Below, piece by piece: positions 35,369-44,829 of a stretch of 64,000 bases of DNA. Both the position numbers and the translations under genes were made by a program. Below the pieces are notes generated by a model. The model was not told the origin of the DNA. It ran no database searches and worked only from the letters and a program-made list of their open reading frames with translations. Source of the stretch: Rhizobium aethiopicum (GTDB taxonomy: Bacteria; Pseudomonadota; Alphaproteobacteria; Rhizobiales; Rhizobiaceae); assembly GCF_900094625.1 (NCBI RefSeq), contig NZ_FMAJ01000005.1, forward strand, positions 372,001 through 436,000, in the 5' to 3' direction. Positions within the stretch are counted from its first letter, which is position 1. Each line of letters begins with the position of its first letter.

Positions 35369-36753
35369 GCGGACATCCTCTGGGGCATAGCGACGGGGCG
35401 GCTCAGGATCTGGCCTGTGGTCGCGGTCTCGGCGATCAGGTGGAAGCTCGTGGCGACGTCATCGAGCTGGAAATGCGGCTGCAGGCGGACCGTGCAGGAA
35501 AAGCTGCCGGGCTTGCCGGGAATTTCGGCGACGCTGATGCCGGCGGAGCGCAAGGGGAAACGGGTGCGAAGCGCTATATCGGCGTCGTCGTTGCCGAGCG
35601 TATAGGCGGTCAGCCAGTCCGCCAGCTTCCGCTCGATCGAGATCGCATCGGAGAGCTGGCCGATCTCGTCGCGCATGATGACCTTGAGATAGTGCGAGAA
35701 GCGCGAGGCGCAGAGCACATATTGCAGCATGGCGGCGAGCCGCGCGTTCTGGCGGGCGTGCTCGTTGGAATAATGCGGCGGCGCATGCAGCGACTGGTTG
35801 GAATTGAAAATCGCCGAAGAGGAGAGATAGGTGGTCGCGGCAGGAATGATGCCGAGATCGCAGAGCTGTTGCTCCTGGCCGCTGGTCAGGTGGAGTTCCA
35901 CCGGCGCCTGGGCTGATAGACCGTTGCTTTCGGTGCCGAAATCATAAGGCGGCAATTCGCTCGCACTCAGCAGGCCGCCGTCGACGGCATCCTGCGTGAC
36001 GCCGCGGATATCGGCGAACCAGCCGGAATTGATGAAATTCCGGATGACGACAGTCGCAAAGGCGAAAGCGGCATTGCCCCAGAGCAGCGAACTGCCGTCG
36101 GCGGCAATGCTTTCGCGGAAGGGAAAGCCGTCATTGCGATGGCGCGATTGGGGCGTCAGTGGCGAGCGCATCAGGATGCGCGGCGCGGCGAGCCCGAGGA
36201 AGCGCGAATCCTCGCCTGCGCGAAGGCCGTTCCAGCGGATGCGGTCGGTATCGTTTGCGAGCCAGGAGAAGTCGTTGACCCGGTTCAGCTCGTGAAAATC
36301 TTCCAGACCGATCGCCGCCGGCGCAGCGCCGGCGACGAAGGGGCAGAAGGCAGCGGCCGCCACCATGCCGATCTGCGACAGCGTGCTGACCGGATCGCCA
36401 TCGGCGGGATCGGTTGGAGAAAGGTGATAATCACCAACAAGCAGGCCGAAGGGCTCGCCGCCCGGCATTCCGAATTCGCGGCTGTAGATCAGTTCGAAGA
36501 GATGGCTCTGATCGAAATCGCTGGCGCGCTCCATGCTGCGCGCGAGTTCGCGCCAGCTGACACTGAGCAGCTTGACCTTGACATCGCCGCTGCGGCTTGC
36601 CTCGTGCACGAGCATGGCAAGCCCACGCCATCTCGCCTCCATCGCCTGGAAATCGGGATGGTGCAGTATGGCATTGACTTGCCTGTTCAGCGCTTCGTCG
36701 ATCAGCGTAATCAGCTGATCCGCCCGGCGCCGCCATTCAGTGCTGGAACTCAT
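35365..36753 (-). CDS. impD: TssC paralogue (ImpD)
   Basis: A 462-residue protein of the TssC sheath family, clearly related to the next gene upstream: LARSMERASDFDQSHLFELI, YSREFGMPGGEPFGLLVGDY, AAAAFCPFVAGAAPAAIGLE and ASRFSHYLKVIMRDEIG. ATG 36753 is chosen over the TTG two codons upstream. In Agrobacterium one of two adjacent TssC-type proteins is essential and the other dispensable. By position, length and divergence this is the accessory copy. Its role is not established. Confidence 0.92.
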   Translation of the reverse strand: MSSSTEWRRRADQLITLIDEALNRQVNAILHHPDFQAMEARWRGLAMLVHEASRSGDVKVKLLSVSWRELARSMERASDFDQSHLFELIYSREFGMPGGEPFGLLVGDYHLSPTDPADGDPVSTLSQIGMVAAAAFCPFVAGAAPAAIGLEDFHELNRVNDFSWLANDTDRIRWNGLRAGEDSRFLGLAAPRILMRSPLTPQSRHRNDGFPFRESIAADGSSLLWGNAAFAFATVVIRNFINSGWFADIRGVTQDAVDGGLLSASELPPYDFGTESNGLSAQAPVELHLTSGQEQQLCDLGIIPAATTYLSSSAIFNSNQSLHAPPHYSNEHARQNARLAAMLQYVLCASRFSHYLKVIMRDEIGQLSDAISIERKLADWLTAYTLGNDDADIALRTRFPLRSAGISVAEIPGKPGSFSCTVRLQPHFQLDDVATSFHLIAETATTGQILSRPVAMPQRMSA

Positions 36754-36824
36754 CGTCAACCTGACACAGATTTAAATGCAGGGTCGGGCGCGACGGAACG
36801 CCCGTCGCGCCCGAGCTGATTTCA

Positions 36825-38306
36825 TCAGTTCTTCGAAGGAATCCGGGCCACCATGCGCAGCGAAGTGGTCAATTCCTCCATCTGCAGCCACGGGCGCATC
36901 CAGGCGACGGCGTTGTAGGCGCCTGGCCTGCCGGGGATTTCCTGAACAGTGACTTTCGCCTCGCGCAGCGGATATTTCGCCCGCGACTCCTCGCCGGCGT
37001 CGTCATTGGCGTTGACATAGTTGGAGATCCAGCGATTGAGCCAGGCCTCGCAATCCTCCGCTTCCATGAAGGAGCCGATCTTGTCGCGGCCCATGACCTT
37101 GAGGTAATGGGCAAAACGCGAGGTCGCCATCATGTAGGGCAGGCGGGCAGAAACGGCGGCGTTGGCATTCGCCTCGGGCCGATCGTAAAGCTTCGGCTTG
37201 TGCGCCGTCTGCGCCCCGAAAAACACGGCATAGTCCGTGTTCTTGTAGTGGCAGAGCGGCAGGAAGCCGAGCTTGCCGAGCTCAGCGTCGCGGCGGTCGG
37301 TGATGCCGACTTCCGTTGGGCACTTCAGGTCGAGATCGCCGTCGTCGCTCGAGAAGATGTGCATCGGCAGGCCTTCAACCTTGCCGCCGTTTTCCGCCCC
37401 GCGGATGGCGGTGCACCAGCCGTTCTTGGCGAAAGCCTCGGTCAGACGCGTGCCCATCACATAGGCTGCGTTCATCCAGCAGTAGGAATCATGCGGCAGC
37501 TCGCCGGTCTTGGAGCCGCCGGTTTCGTCGAAATTGAACTCCTCGATCGGGCTGGTCTTCGGACCGTAGGGCATGCGGGCGAGCACGCGCGGCATGGCGA
37601 GCGTCACGAAGCGGGAATCGTCGCTATCACGCAGGCTGCGCCACTTGGCGTATTCCACCGTCTCGAAGATCTTCTCGAGATCGCGCGGTTTTGCCAGCTC
37701 ACGAAAATCCTCGAAGCCGAACATGCGCGGGCTCGCGGCCGAGATGAACGGGGCAAAAGCGGCAGCGGCGATCATCGAGACGCCCTGGAGGAGCTGGACG
37801 TCGTCGAAGGAATTGTCGAATTCGAAATCGCCGATCAGCGCCCCCATCGGTTCGCCGCCGGGCGTGCCGAACTCGTCTTCATAGACCGACTTGAAGAGCC
37901 TGGACTGGTCGAATTCGACCGCCTTGGCGAGATCCTTGGCGACATCCCGCTTGGAAGCATTGAGCACGCGGATCTTCAGATTGGCGCTGGTCTCGGTGTT
38001 TTTGACCAGATAATGCAGGCCGCGCCAGGCACCTTCGAGCTTGGTGAACTCGGGCGACTGCATGATTGCCGCAAGCTGGCTCGATATCGCTTTGTCGATC
38101 TCGGCAATGGCGTTGTTCAGGGTGATCGTCAGGTTGCGGTCATAGGTGACGGTGCCTTTGAGGGCTTGGTCGGTAAGGGTACGCAGAAGGTCCTGCGCAC
38201 GATCGGGCTCGGTCTGGCGGGTTGCCGCAACAACCTTCGAAAGCAGGTCCTGGTCGGGCGCGAAGTCTGCTTCTTCCTTAGTCTGCAATTGTGTTTCAGC
38301 GGTCAT
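36825..38306 (-). CDS. tssC: TssC (ImpC) contractile sheath large subunit
   Basis: A 493-residue sheath protein, VipB type. Signatures are [59 protein letters not shown] and [20 protein letters not shown]. With TssB it forms the cytoplasmic sheath around the Hcp tube; contraction drives injection. It begins 129 bp after tssB, a gap holding a hairpin, and is followed 71 bp later by its paralogue. Length matches the family. Confidence 0.96.
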   Translation of the reverse strand: MTAETQLQTKEEADFAPDQDLLSKVVAATRQTEPDRAQDLLRTLTDQALKGTVTYDRNLTITLNNAIAEIDKAISSQLAAIMQSPEFTKLEGAWRGLHYLVKNTETSANLKIRVLNASKRDVAKDLAKAVEFDQSRLFKSVYEDEFGTPGGEPMGALIGDFEFDNSFDDVQLLQGVSMIAAAAFAPFISAASPRMFGFEDFRELAKPRDLEKIFETVEYAKWRSLRDSDDSRFVTLAMPRVLARMPYGPKTSPIEEFNFDETGGSKTGELPHDSYCWMNAAYVMGTRLTEAFAKNGWCTAIRGAENGGKVEGLPMHIFSSDDGDLDLKCPTEVGITDRRDAELGKLGFLPLCHYKNTDYAVFFGAQTAHKPKLYDRPEANANAAVSARLPYMMATSRFAHYLKVMGRDKIGSFMEAEDCEAWLNRWISNYVNANDDAGEESRAKYPLREAKVTVQEIPGRPGAYNAVAWMRPWLQMEELTTSLRMVARIPSKN

Positions 38307-38347
38307 CTATCGATCCTTTTTCAGAAAGCGGCGGCCCTCGGGATGAG

Positions 38348-38368
38348 GGTTCCCTTCAAAAAGGGACC
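38348..38368 (-). promoter_or_regulatory. Intergenic hairpin between tssB and tssC
   Basis: GGT(T)CCCTT at 38348-38356 pairs with AAGGGACC at 38361-38368, with one bulged base and a loop of about four bases. It lies in the only sizeable gap inside the tssB-tssC pair. There is no U-run, so it is not a clear terminator. It may protect or process the mRNA and set the ratio of the two sheath subunits. Confidence 0.35.
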
Positions 38369-38435
38369 GCTGCCGGACAACGACTTTTCAGGCATCCAGG
38401 GCGCGGGTCGCTATCGGGCCCGCGATCCCATGCAC

Positions 38436-38960
38436 TCAGTTCAAAACGTCCTTTGCCTCGTCGGCTTTGCCGCGGCCAAGCTCAGCCACCAGCTGCGAGA
38501 GATCGGCTTTGTTCTGCAGAATGTCCTCGAGCAGACGCTCGAGCTCTTCGGAGCGATCTGCCTTGCTCATCAGGTCGCGCAGCTGGTTGCGGGCGTTCAG
38601 CAGCGCTTTCAGTGCCGGCACCTGGTCGACGACGGCGCCAGGTTCGAAATCCGCCATGCTTTCGAATTTCAGCGAAACGGGAAGCTCGGTTGCGTCCCTC
38701 ACCAGGGTGTTCTCGACCGATATGGTGAGACCGGGCGTCATGCGCCGCATGACGTCATCGAAATTGTCGCGGTCGACCTGCACGAACTTGCGCTCGCCAA
38801 ACGGCTTCAGCGGCTGCGTGGGATTGCCGGAAAAATCGCCGAGCACGCCGACGACGAAGGGCAGTTCCTTCACCACCATCGCGCCTTCGGTTTCCACTTC
38901 GTATTTGATGTGGACACGCGGCTTGCGGACCCGTTCCAGTTTCTCATGCACACTTGCCAT
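38436..38960 (-). CDS. tssB: TssB (ImpB) contractile sheath small subunit
   Basis: A 174-residue VipA-type sheath subunit: [40 protein letters not shown] and [20 protein letters not shown] are family hallmarks. It dimerises with TssC. ATG 38960 follows the ribosome site AAGGAGAATCTCG; seven extra codons upstream are not needed. It stands second in the operon after tssA, as in other rhizobial imp clusters. Confidence 0.96.
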   Translation of the reverse strand: MASVHEKLERVRKPRVHIKYEVETEGAMVVKELPFVVGVLGDFSGNPTQPLKPFGERKFVQVDRDNFDDVMRRMTPGLTISVENTLVRDATELPVSLKFESMADFEPGAVVDQVPALKALLNARNQLRDLMSKADRSEELERLLEDILQNKADLSQLVAELGRGKADEAKDVLN

Positions 38961-39021
38961 CGAGATTCTCCTTCGTCTCATCGGCGGATTGCGGATTGAG
39001 GATGCTCCCCGGCCGAGGCCG

Positions 39022-40083
39022 TTAGCCTCCCCTGTCGATTGCGGGCTGTATGCCGGCTGCGGTCAGCACCGCGTTGCGCGCGTGCTGTTCCGGCAGAAGC
39101 TCGGCAAGAAGCTCGGAAAAATCCATGCGGCCGCGACGCACCAGCGTCTCGATCGACATGGAGATCGGTGAATGGGGTTCGGTGCGGCGGAAATAGCGCG
39201 CAACGGCAGCGAGCAGTTCGAAGGCCTCCTCGCGTGAACGAATCATCTCGGCGCTGACGGGACGCATGCGGACGGCCTCGGCATCGGCGACATTGGTCGC
39301 GTTGGGCTCGGAGGTTTGCGAGGGAGAGGTTTCAGACGCGTCCGAGGCAGCCTCGATGCCGGCGAGCATCCGGATTGCAGATGCCGCTTCCTGCAAAACA
39401 TTGCGTGTGTTCGAACTCGGCGGCGCCTGATCACCGCAGTGTATGTCAAGTATTTCGACGATTCGATCGAAAGCGGCGATGCACTCGGTCACCACGCTGA
39501 GATGAGCTGACATCTGAGCGACACCGGCTTCTGCAGCCGCCTGCTGCAATTCCTTGCGCCGCTCGGTTTCGTTCGGCCGCTGCGAAAGCTGGAAATCCCA
39601 CAGCGAAAACTGCGCGAACTTTCCTTCCGGGATCAACGAAGTCAAACGAATAGCCTGGATCAGCGTTCCCTCGCCGCCAACACCGTTAAGACCCGCAAAC
39701 GGCGCAAACCGCTCCTCGAAATCGCCATCTCCGATCGAATGCAGAGTGTCGAAATGGTTGCCCAAAAGCGACATGGTTGCAACATAGACGTCGCGCAATC
39801 CTGAGAAGCCACGCAGGCGCAACTGTGCCTCTGCAAGCCAGGCCAATACTTCTATGTCTTTGCTACGGGAAGAAAGAATTTGCAATCCAAGATTGCTAAC
39901 GTCGTGCCAGGCAGGTGCAAGCGCAATAACATCACCCGGAGAAATACTACGCTCGGCTGTACGCGCGGCATTCCTGGCGTCCTTTATTCTGTAGTATATT
40001 TCACGTGACGCAGTATTAATCCGGACGTTTTCTCCGCACGGACAATCCTTTTCGAGTGGCTCTATGATTTCGCTCACATTCAC
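39022..40083 (-). CDS. tssA: TssA (ImpA) tail-assembly protein
   Basis: A protein of about 353 residues, first gene of the imp operon. The ImpA N-terminal domain begins [20 protein letters not shown] and continues to [20 protein letters not shown] and [20 protein letters not shown]. The C-terminal end [20 protein letters not shown] is typical. GTG 40083 (or GTG 40077) fits the family N-terminus. ATG 40161 is possible but would add 26 unmatched residues and has its GGAG touching the start codon. TssA caps and guides tail polymerisation. Confidence 0.92.
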   Translation of the reverse strand: MNVSEIIEPLEKDCPCGENVRINTASREIYYRIKDARNAARTAERSISPGDVIALAPAWHDVSNLGLQILSSRSKDIEVLAWLAEAQLRLRGFSGLRDVYVATMSLLGNHFDTLHSIGDGDFEERFAPFAGLNGVGGEGTLIQAIRLTSLIPEGKFAQFSLWDFQLSQRPNETERRKELQQAAAEAGVAQMSAHLSVVTECIAAFDRIVEILDIHCGDQAPPSSNTRNVLQEAASAIRMLAGIEAASDASETSPSQTSEPNATNVADAEAVRMRPVSAEMIRSREEAFELLAAVARYFRRTEPHSPISMSIETLVRRGRMDFSELLAELLPEQHARNAVLTAAGIQPAIDRGG

Positions 40084-40246
40084 GCTTATAAATACCTCAA
40101 AAATGAAAGCATACTGCCGAAGTCGGACATTTTGTGCGGCCTGTATTGGGTTGTCAACCATCTCCGGCTGATGACGGATTTATGACGAGCTTTAGATATG
40201 TTCATCTTCAAAAATAGAGTCGTTTTTCTTCTGGACAAGGGTTTAT

Positions 40247-40284
40247 GTGCGCCCTAGTTGTTGCTTCGCATCATGAGGGCGCAC
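40247..40284. promoter_or_regulatory. Perfect 9-bp inverted repeat in the divergent tssA/clpV control region
   Basis: GTGCGCCCT at 40247-40255 and its exact reverse complement AGGGCGCAC at 40276-40284 are separated by 20 bases and lie 30 bp upstream of the clpV start. The surrounding gap is AT-rich and separates the two divergent T6SS operons. Arm length and symmetry fit an operator or a leader hairpin in the clpV transcript. No sigma-54 consensus was found here. Confidence 0.5.
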
Positions 40285-40314
40285 TGAATTTCGTCGTTAA
40301 AACGGGACTTGCGG

Positions 40315-43074
40315 ATGTCGAATATCGATCTCAATCGTCTGATAAGAACGCTTGAGCCCAATCTACGTGTCGGTCTTGAGACAGGGGCGTCGCTTGCCGC
40401 GCGCCACCAGCATGCCGTCGTGGACATCCCCCACTGGCTTCGTTCCCTTCTTGATATCGCAGGACTTTCGGCTGTCCTGGATGAGCTCAAGCTCTCCGCC
40501 GAAACGCTGAGGACGGAGCTCGACGCAGCGATTGCCGACATTCCCCGGGAGGACGGCGCTTCGCTGGCGCTCTCGGCGAACCTGCTTGCCCTTGCGCGTG
40601 AGGCCTGGCTGGTTGCATCGCTGCAGTGCGGGCGCCAGGTGGTGCTTTTTGCCGATCTGCTTTCCGCGCTGCTGAGCGATCCGGCATTGCGGGCGGTTGT
40701 GCGCGGCATCGCCCCGTCGATCCGCAATGTCGATAGAGCAATGCTCGACAGTCTGCTGGAGAAGGCGGTTCCCGCTCAGCCGGACCATGTATCCGTGCCC
40801 GGCCCACGCTCCGGAAACAACGAATTCCTGCGGCTCTACACCCGCGACATGACTGCGGACGCTCGCGCGGGGCGAATCGATCCGGTGATCGGCCGCGACC
40901 GCGAGCTGCGGCAGTTGATCGATATCCTGATGCGCCGTCGGCAGAACAACCCGATCCTGGTCGGCGAGGCGGGTGTCGGCAAGACCGCGGTGGCGGAAGC
41001 ACTCGCACTCGAAATCGCCGACGGCAATGTTCCGGACCGGCTGAAGGATGTGAAGCTGCTGCTCCTGGACCTGAGCCTGCTGCAGGCGGGCGCCGGCGTC
41101 AAAGGCGAGTTCGAGCGGCGCCTGCACGGCGTGGTCGATGCGGTGAAGACGTCGCCGGAACCGATCATTCTGTTCATTGACGAGGCCCACGGGCTGATCG
41201 GCGCCGGCGGACAGGCAGGGCAGGGCGATGCCGCCAATATCCTGAAGCCGGCTCTGGCGCGCGGGGAACTGCGGACGATCGCGGCGACGACATGGGGCGA
41301 ATACAAGCGCTTCATCGAGAAGGATGCCGCTCTCACCCGCCGCTTCCAAACCGTTCATGTCCGTGAGCCGGACGAGGAAGCCGCGATCCGGATGCTGCGC
41401 GGTGTCGCGCAAAGCCTGAAAATCCATCACAGGGTGCGCATCCGCGATGAGGCGATCGTCGCCGCCGTCCGCCTTTCGGCGCGATATCTGCCGGATCGGC
41501 AACTGCCGGATAAGGCGATCAGTCTGATCGATACGGCCGCCGCTGCCGTGGCGCTGGCGCGCCAGACGGTGCCGGAGGCGCTGAAGCAGCTTGCCGACGA
41601 GCGCGATCTGCTGGAAACGGAGGCGAGCTGGCTTGCACGCGAACCTGAGACGCCGGAAAAGATTGCCCGGCTCGGCGAGATCGCCGGCAAGCAGCAGGAA
41701 ATCGTCGCGGAGATCGAGGCGCTCCGCTCGCGCTTCGAGGAAGAAAACCGGCTTGTCCGGGAAGCCGACCGGCTGGAGGAATTTTTCTCGCCGGATGATG
41801 CCATCGTCCCGCTGGCGCCGGACAATGCCGGCGACGGCACGAACGTCGCGCCTTTCCCGCCGCAGGCGATGACGGCGGAAAGCGCGCGCGCCGCCCTTTC
41901 CGTGACCGAACGGAGCCTTGCGGCCGTGGCGGAGCAAACGCCGCTCCTGCCGCGGGTGGTCGACAAGGAGGTCGTTGCCGCCATCGTCGCCCGCTGGACG
42001 GGAATCCCCCTGGGCAGGCTGCTCGCCGATCAGATCGAAACCGTCAAGACGCTCGAGATCAGGCTGAAGGAGAGGGTACTTGGTCAGGATGCCGCGATCG
42101 ATCGGATCGCTGCGGCCATGCGGGCGGCCCGCGCCGGGCTTTCCGATCCGCGGCGCCCGCCGGCCGTCTTCCTGCTGGTCGGCATGTCCGGCACCGGCAA
42201 GACCGAGACGGCGCTGGCGCTTGCCGACATGCTCTATGGCGGCAGCCGCTACCTCACCACCATCAACATGTCCGAGTTCAAGGAGGAGCATAAGATTTCC
42301 ATGCTTCTCGGCTCGCCGCCGGGTTATGTCGGTTACGGCGAAGGCGGCGTGCTCACCGAAGCGGTGAGGCGCAGGCCCTACGGAGTGCTGTTGCTCGACG
42401 AGATCGACAAGGCGCATCCGGGCGTTCAGGAAATCTTCTACCAGGTGTTCGACAAGGGAACCCTGCGTGACGGCGAGGGCCGGGACATCGATTTCAAGAA
42501 CACCACCATCGTCATGACGGCGAACACCGGTTCCGAAATGATCGCCGCCCTTTCGGCCGATCCCGACACGATGCCGGGAGCCGACGCGCTCGAGGCGCTG
42601 CTGCTGCCGGAATTGCAGAAGCATTTCAAGCCCGCCTTCCTCGGCCGCACGACGATGCTGCCTTTCATGCCGCTTGGGCTCGAGACGCTGTCGGGCATCG
42701 TCGATATCCAGATCGGCCGCATCCGCGAGCGGGTGGGTGCCGCCTACGGAACCAGGCTTTCGCTGTCGCCGGCGGCCCGCGACGCGCTGATTGCGCGCGC
42801 ACAGACCAGCGAGATGGGCGCCCGTGCGATCGAGGTCATGATCGCGCGCGACCTCTTGCCTGTACTTTCGACGTTTTTCCTCGATGCCGTGGCAGGGGGG
42901 AAGAAGTTTACGGGGATCGTCATCGGATATGACGGGCAAAGCTTCGGCCTCGAGGCCGAAGAAGCCGCCCCGCAGGAATTCGGCACGCCGGGGGAAAACC
43001 GGTTGTCGGATGAAGTAACCCCGAGCCGCAAGCGCGCTCGGGGAGCAGCGAAAAGAAAGGCAACTACGCCTTAG
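40315..43074 (+). CDS. clpV: TssH (ClpV) AAA+ unfoldase
   Basis: A 919-residue ClpB-type AAA+ ATPase that disassembles contracted sheaths. The N-domain ends near residue 160. Walker A1 is GEAGVGKTA (217-225), Walker A2 GMSGTGKTE (623-631), with LFIDEAHGLIGAGG and LLLDEIDKAHPGV as Walker B regions and GYVGYGEGG in the second module. ATG 40315 (MSNIDLNRL) fits the family; TTG two codons upstream is unlikely. It opens the plus-strand operon, divergent from tssA. Confidence 0.96.
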   Translation: MSNIDLNRLIRTLEPNLRVGLETGASLAARHQHAVVDIPHWLRSLLDIAGLSAVLDELKLSAETLRTELDAAIADIPREDGASLALSANLLALAREAWLVASLQCGRQVVLFADLLSALLSDPALRAVVRGIAPSIRNVDRAMLDSLLEKAVPAQPDHVSVPGPRSGNNEFLRLYTRDMTADARAGRIDPVIGRDRELRQLIDILMRRRQNNPILVGEAGVGKTAVAEALALEIADGNVPDRLKDVKLLLLDLSLLQAGAGVKGEFERRLHGVVDAVKTSPEPIILFIDEAHGLIGAGGQAGQGDAANILKPALARGELRTIAATTWGEYKRFIEKDAALTRRFQTVHVREPDEEAAIRMLRGVAQSLKIHHRVRIRDEAIVAAVRLSARYLPDRQLPDKAISLIDTAAAAVALARQTVPEALKQLADERDLLETEASWLAREPETPEKIARLGEIAGKQQEIVAEIEALRSRFEEENRLVREADRLEEFFSPDDAIVPLAPDNAGDGTNVAPFPPQAMTAESARAALSVTERSLAAVAEQTPLLPRVVDKEVVAAIVARWTGIPLGRLLADQIETVKTLEIRLKERVLGQDAAIDRIAAAMRAARAGLSDPRRPPAVFLLVGMSGTGKTETALALADMLYGGSRYLTTINMSEFKEEHKISMLLGSPPGYVGYGEGGVLTEAVRRRPYGVLLLDEIDKAHPGVQEIFYQVFDKGTLRDGEGRDIDFKNTTIVMTANTGSEMIAALSADPDTMPGADALEALLLPELQKHFKPAFLGRTTMLPFMPLGLETLSGIVDIQIGRIRERVGAAYGTRLSLSPAARDALIARAQTSEMGARAIEVMIARDLLPVLSTFFLDAVAGGKKFTGIVIGYDGQSFGLEAEEAAPQEFGTPGENRLSDEVTPSRKRARGAAKRKATTP

Positions 43075-43115
43075 ACGCAACTAGGCACTCAACCGCCAAT
43101 AGGAGAGCTGACAGC

Positions 43116-43592
43116 ATGCCGATTTATCTTCAGATCGACGGTATCCAGGGCGACGCTACCCACGAGCAGCATCGCAAATGGATGGACATCGAAGCCATCC
43201 ACTGGAACGTTTCCCGCAACATGAACACCTCCGCTGGTTCGGCGGCCAACCGCGAAGCTTCCGAGCCGACCGTTTCGGAAGTGATCCTCACCAAGGTCAG
43301 CGACTCCTCGTCGACCAAGCTCTTCCAGGAGGCCTGCTCGGGCCGCACCGGCAAGCGCTCCGTCATCCATCTCGTCACCACCGGCAATCCTGGCGACACC
43401 TATATCGAGTATTCGCTCGAGAACACGCTGATCGCCAGCTACTCGATCGATTCCAACGGTGACCGCCCGGTCGAGACGATCAAGCTGAACTTCACCAAGA
43501 TGGAAGTGAAGTACACGCCTTACGACGACAAGCACTCGCCGCAGTCGCCGATGATCGCCTCTTACGATCTGGCCACCACCAAGGCAGCCTAA
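43116..43592 (+). CDS. hcp: Hcp (TssD) tail-tube protein
   Basis: A 158-residue Hcp that stacks as hexamers to form the secreted tube. MPIYLQIDGIQGDATHEQHR at the start and VIHLVTTGNPGDTYIEYSLE with FTKMEVKYTPYD near the end are family signatures. A strong AGGAGAG ribosome site precedes it. It begins 42 bp after clpV and is followed by two stable hairpins, which suits its need for much higher expression than its neighbours. Confidence 0.97.
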   Translation: MPIYLQIDGIQGDATHEQHRKWMDIEAIHWNVSRNMNTSAGSAANREASEPTVSEVILTKVSDSSSTKLFQEACSGRTGKRSVIHLVTTGNPGDTYIEYSLENTLIASYSIDSNGDRPVETIKLNFTKMEVKYTPYDDKHSPQSPMIASYDLATTKAA

Positions 43593-43609
43593 GGGCTTCT
43601 CGACATCGG

Positions 43610-43677
43610 CAGTGCCGGCCTTGCGGCTGGCACTGCAGCTCGTGTTTCCGGCTGCCTTCCCTGCTCTCGGGGAAGGC
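43610..43677 (+). promoter_or_regulatory. Tandem hairpins immediately after hcp
   Basis: 43610-43635 folds into an 11-bp stem (CAGTGCCGGCC with GGCTGGCACTG, one G-T pair) and a TTGC loop. 43654-43677 gives a second 8-bp stem (GCCTTCCC with GGGAAGGC). Neither has a U-run, so they are not clear terminators. Between hcp and the lower-expressed effector genes they could stabilise the 3' end of hcp mRNA or attenuate read-through. Confidence 0.6.
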
Positions 43678-43742
43678 TGAAACATGCTGTTTCCGCAGAT
43701 GAATTGAGAGACATCCTTGCGCTTTAGACAATGGAGATGATC

Positions 43743-44819
43743 GTGTCGGCTGCAATTGATCGTTTGAACGATATTCTTGTAGAATTGCCCAAGTACAAGT
43801 CCCAATGGGAGGCGAATGTCTCCAGTCCCTATGTCAGGGCTTACGATCTCGCCATCGACAATTACCAGAAAACCACGAAGGCTCAGGAAGCCCGCGACCG
43901 GATGCTGGCCGAGCTCTTCGTGTTTTCCGCTTCGATCCTGACGGGCAGCATTATGATGGCCGCCTTCGCGACGACCTCGGTGCGTGTGCTGGCCGGCCGC
44001 GCCGCGCTGAGCGTGATCTGCAACAACAACCTCAACCGCACCTTCAACGTCATGCATGCCGCCGCGGGCAACAAGGTGGTGATGTTTGCGCTCGGTGGTG
44101 TGCTCGACGAGGCCAAGAAGCTCGCCAACAAGCAGGTGACCAGCGCTGCGGAGAAACTGACGAGCAGCGCGCCGATCGCCGCGGCGCCGACCGCTCTGAA
44201 CTTCAAGACCCGGATCGACGATTTCATCGCCATCAACCACGTCTGCGTACACGATTTCGTCAGGGGCGTGCAGCACGACAACACGATCAGCGAAGCTGGC
44301 AAATCCAGGCTTGCCGATCTTGTCGGTCAGACGCCGTTCTGCAATCCGCCCGAGAGCAGGCGTGTGGACGAAAACCGGCTCTCTCAGAAGATGGAGCTTT
44401 TGTTCTACATGAGCGCGGTTCTGGATTCCGATAAGCTCGTGACCTATGCGCCTTCCACCGGCGGCACTGTTGGTGGCACCGGCCGCGACATCGAATACAG
44501 CAAGAAGGCCATCCCGCAGCTGCCGTCGGCAGCCGATTATCCGAAATCCATTTCGCCGCGCCTGACGGGCCGGCCCTTCCAGCCCTACGATCCCGGTCAA
44601 CGTGTCGAATACGACAATATCGGATCGGTCGTGCGGGATCGCATCAACGCGCTCAGCCGTCTCACCGGCAATTCTTCCTTCTATCCGGAGCAGAATTCTC
44701 TCGAGAAGCTGTTCATCGACCCGACCGGCGGCGCCCAGATGGCAAAGGCGGAACAGATCATCAACCGCCTTTCCACCGATGCGCGGCCGAAGCAGCTCAC
44801 CGACGTCAGGATGATCTAA
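43743..44819 (+). CDS. Unrecognised protein in the T6SS effector slot, candidate effector
   Basis: About 358 residues, in the place between hcp and vgrG where Agrobacterium carries an amidase effector. I see no amidase, nuclease or lipase motif. The N-terminal 50 residues are amphipathic helix. A hydrophobic stretch (LFVFSASILTGSIMMAAFA, about 57-75) and a weaker one (KVVMFALGGVL, about 111-121) could be membrane-active. The rest is polar with Pro-rich linkers (PKSISPRLTGRPFQPYDPGQ). GTG 43743 is preferred because GGAG lies six bases before it; ATG 43731 is the alternative. The next gene encodes a probable periplasmic partner. Effector status is inferred from position. Confidence 0.75.
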   Translation: MSAAIDRLNDILVELPKYKSQWEANVSSPYVRAYDLAIDNYQKTTKAQEARDRMLAELFVFSASILTGSIMMAAFATTSVRVLAGRAALSVICNNNLNRTFNVMHAAAGNKVVMFALGGVLDEAKKLANKQVTSAAEKLTSSAPIAAAPTALNFKTRIDDFIAINHVCVHDFVRGVQHDNTISEAGKSRLADLVGQTPFCNPPESRRVDENRLSQKMELLFYMSAVLDSDKLVTYAPSTGGTVGGTGRDIEYSKKAIPQLPSAADYPKSISPRLTGRPFQPYDPGQRVEYDNIGSVVRDRINALSRLTGNSSFYPEQNSLEKLFIDPTGGAQMAKAEQIINRLSTDARPKQLTDVRMI

Positions 44820-44829
44820 GGCGGTGTCG

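Noticed and set aside
37107..38999. A 630-codon plus-strand frame opposite tssC and tssB
   Set aside because: It spans two genes and their intergenic gap without any domain; composition is that of an antisense shadow.
40084..40314. Sigma-54 promoter for the T6SS operons
   Set aside because: No GG-N10-GC element with the usual context was seen in the divergent region.
40363..43080. A 905-codon minus-strand frame opposite clpV
   Set aside because: Long only because of the GC-rich third positions of clpV; no recognisable domain, while clpV has all its ATPase motifs.
43743..44819. Amidase effector (Tae type) in the slot after hcp
   Set aside because: Position would fit, but the protein is about twice the usual size and I see no NlpC/P60- or Tae-like Cys/His arrangement.
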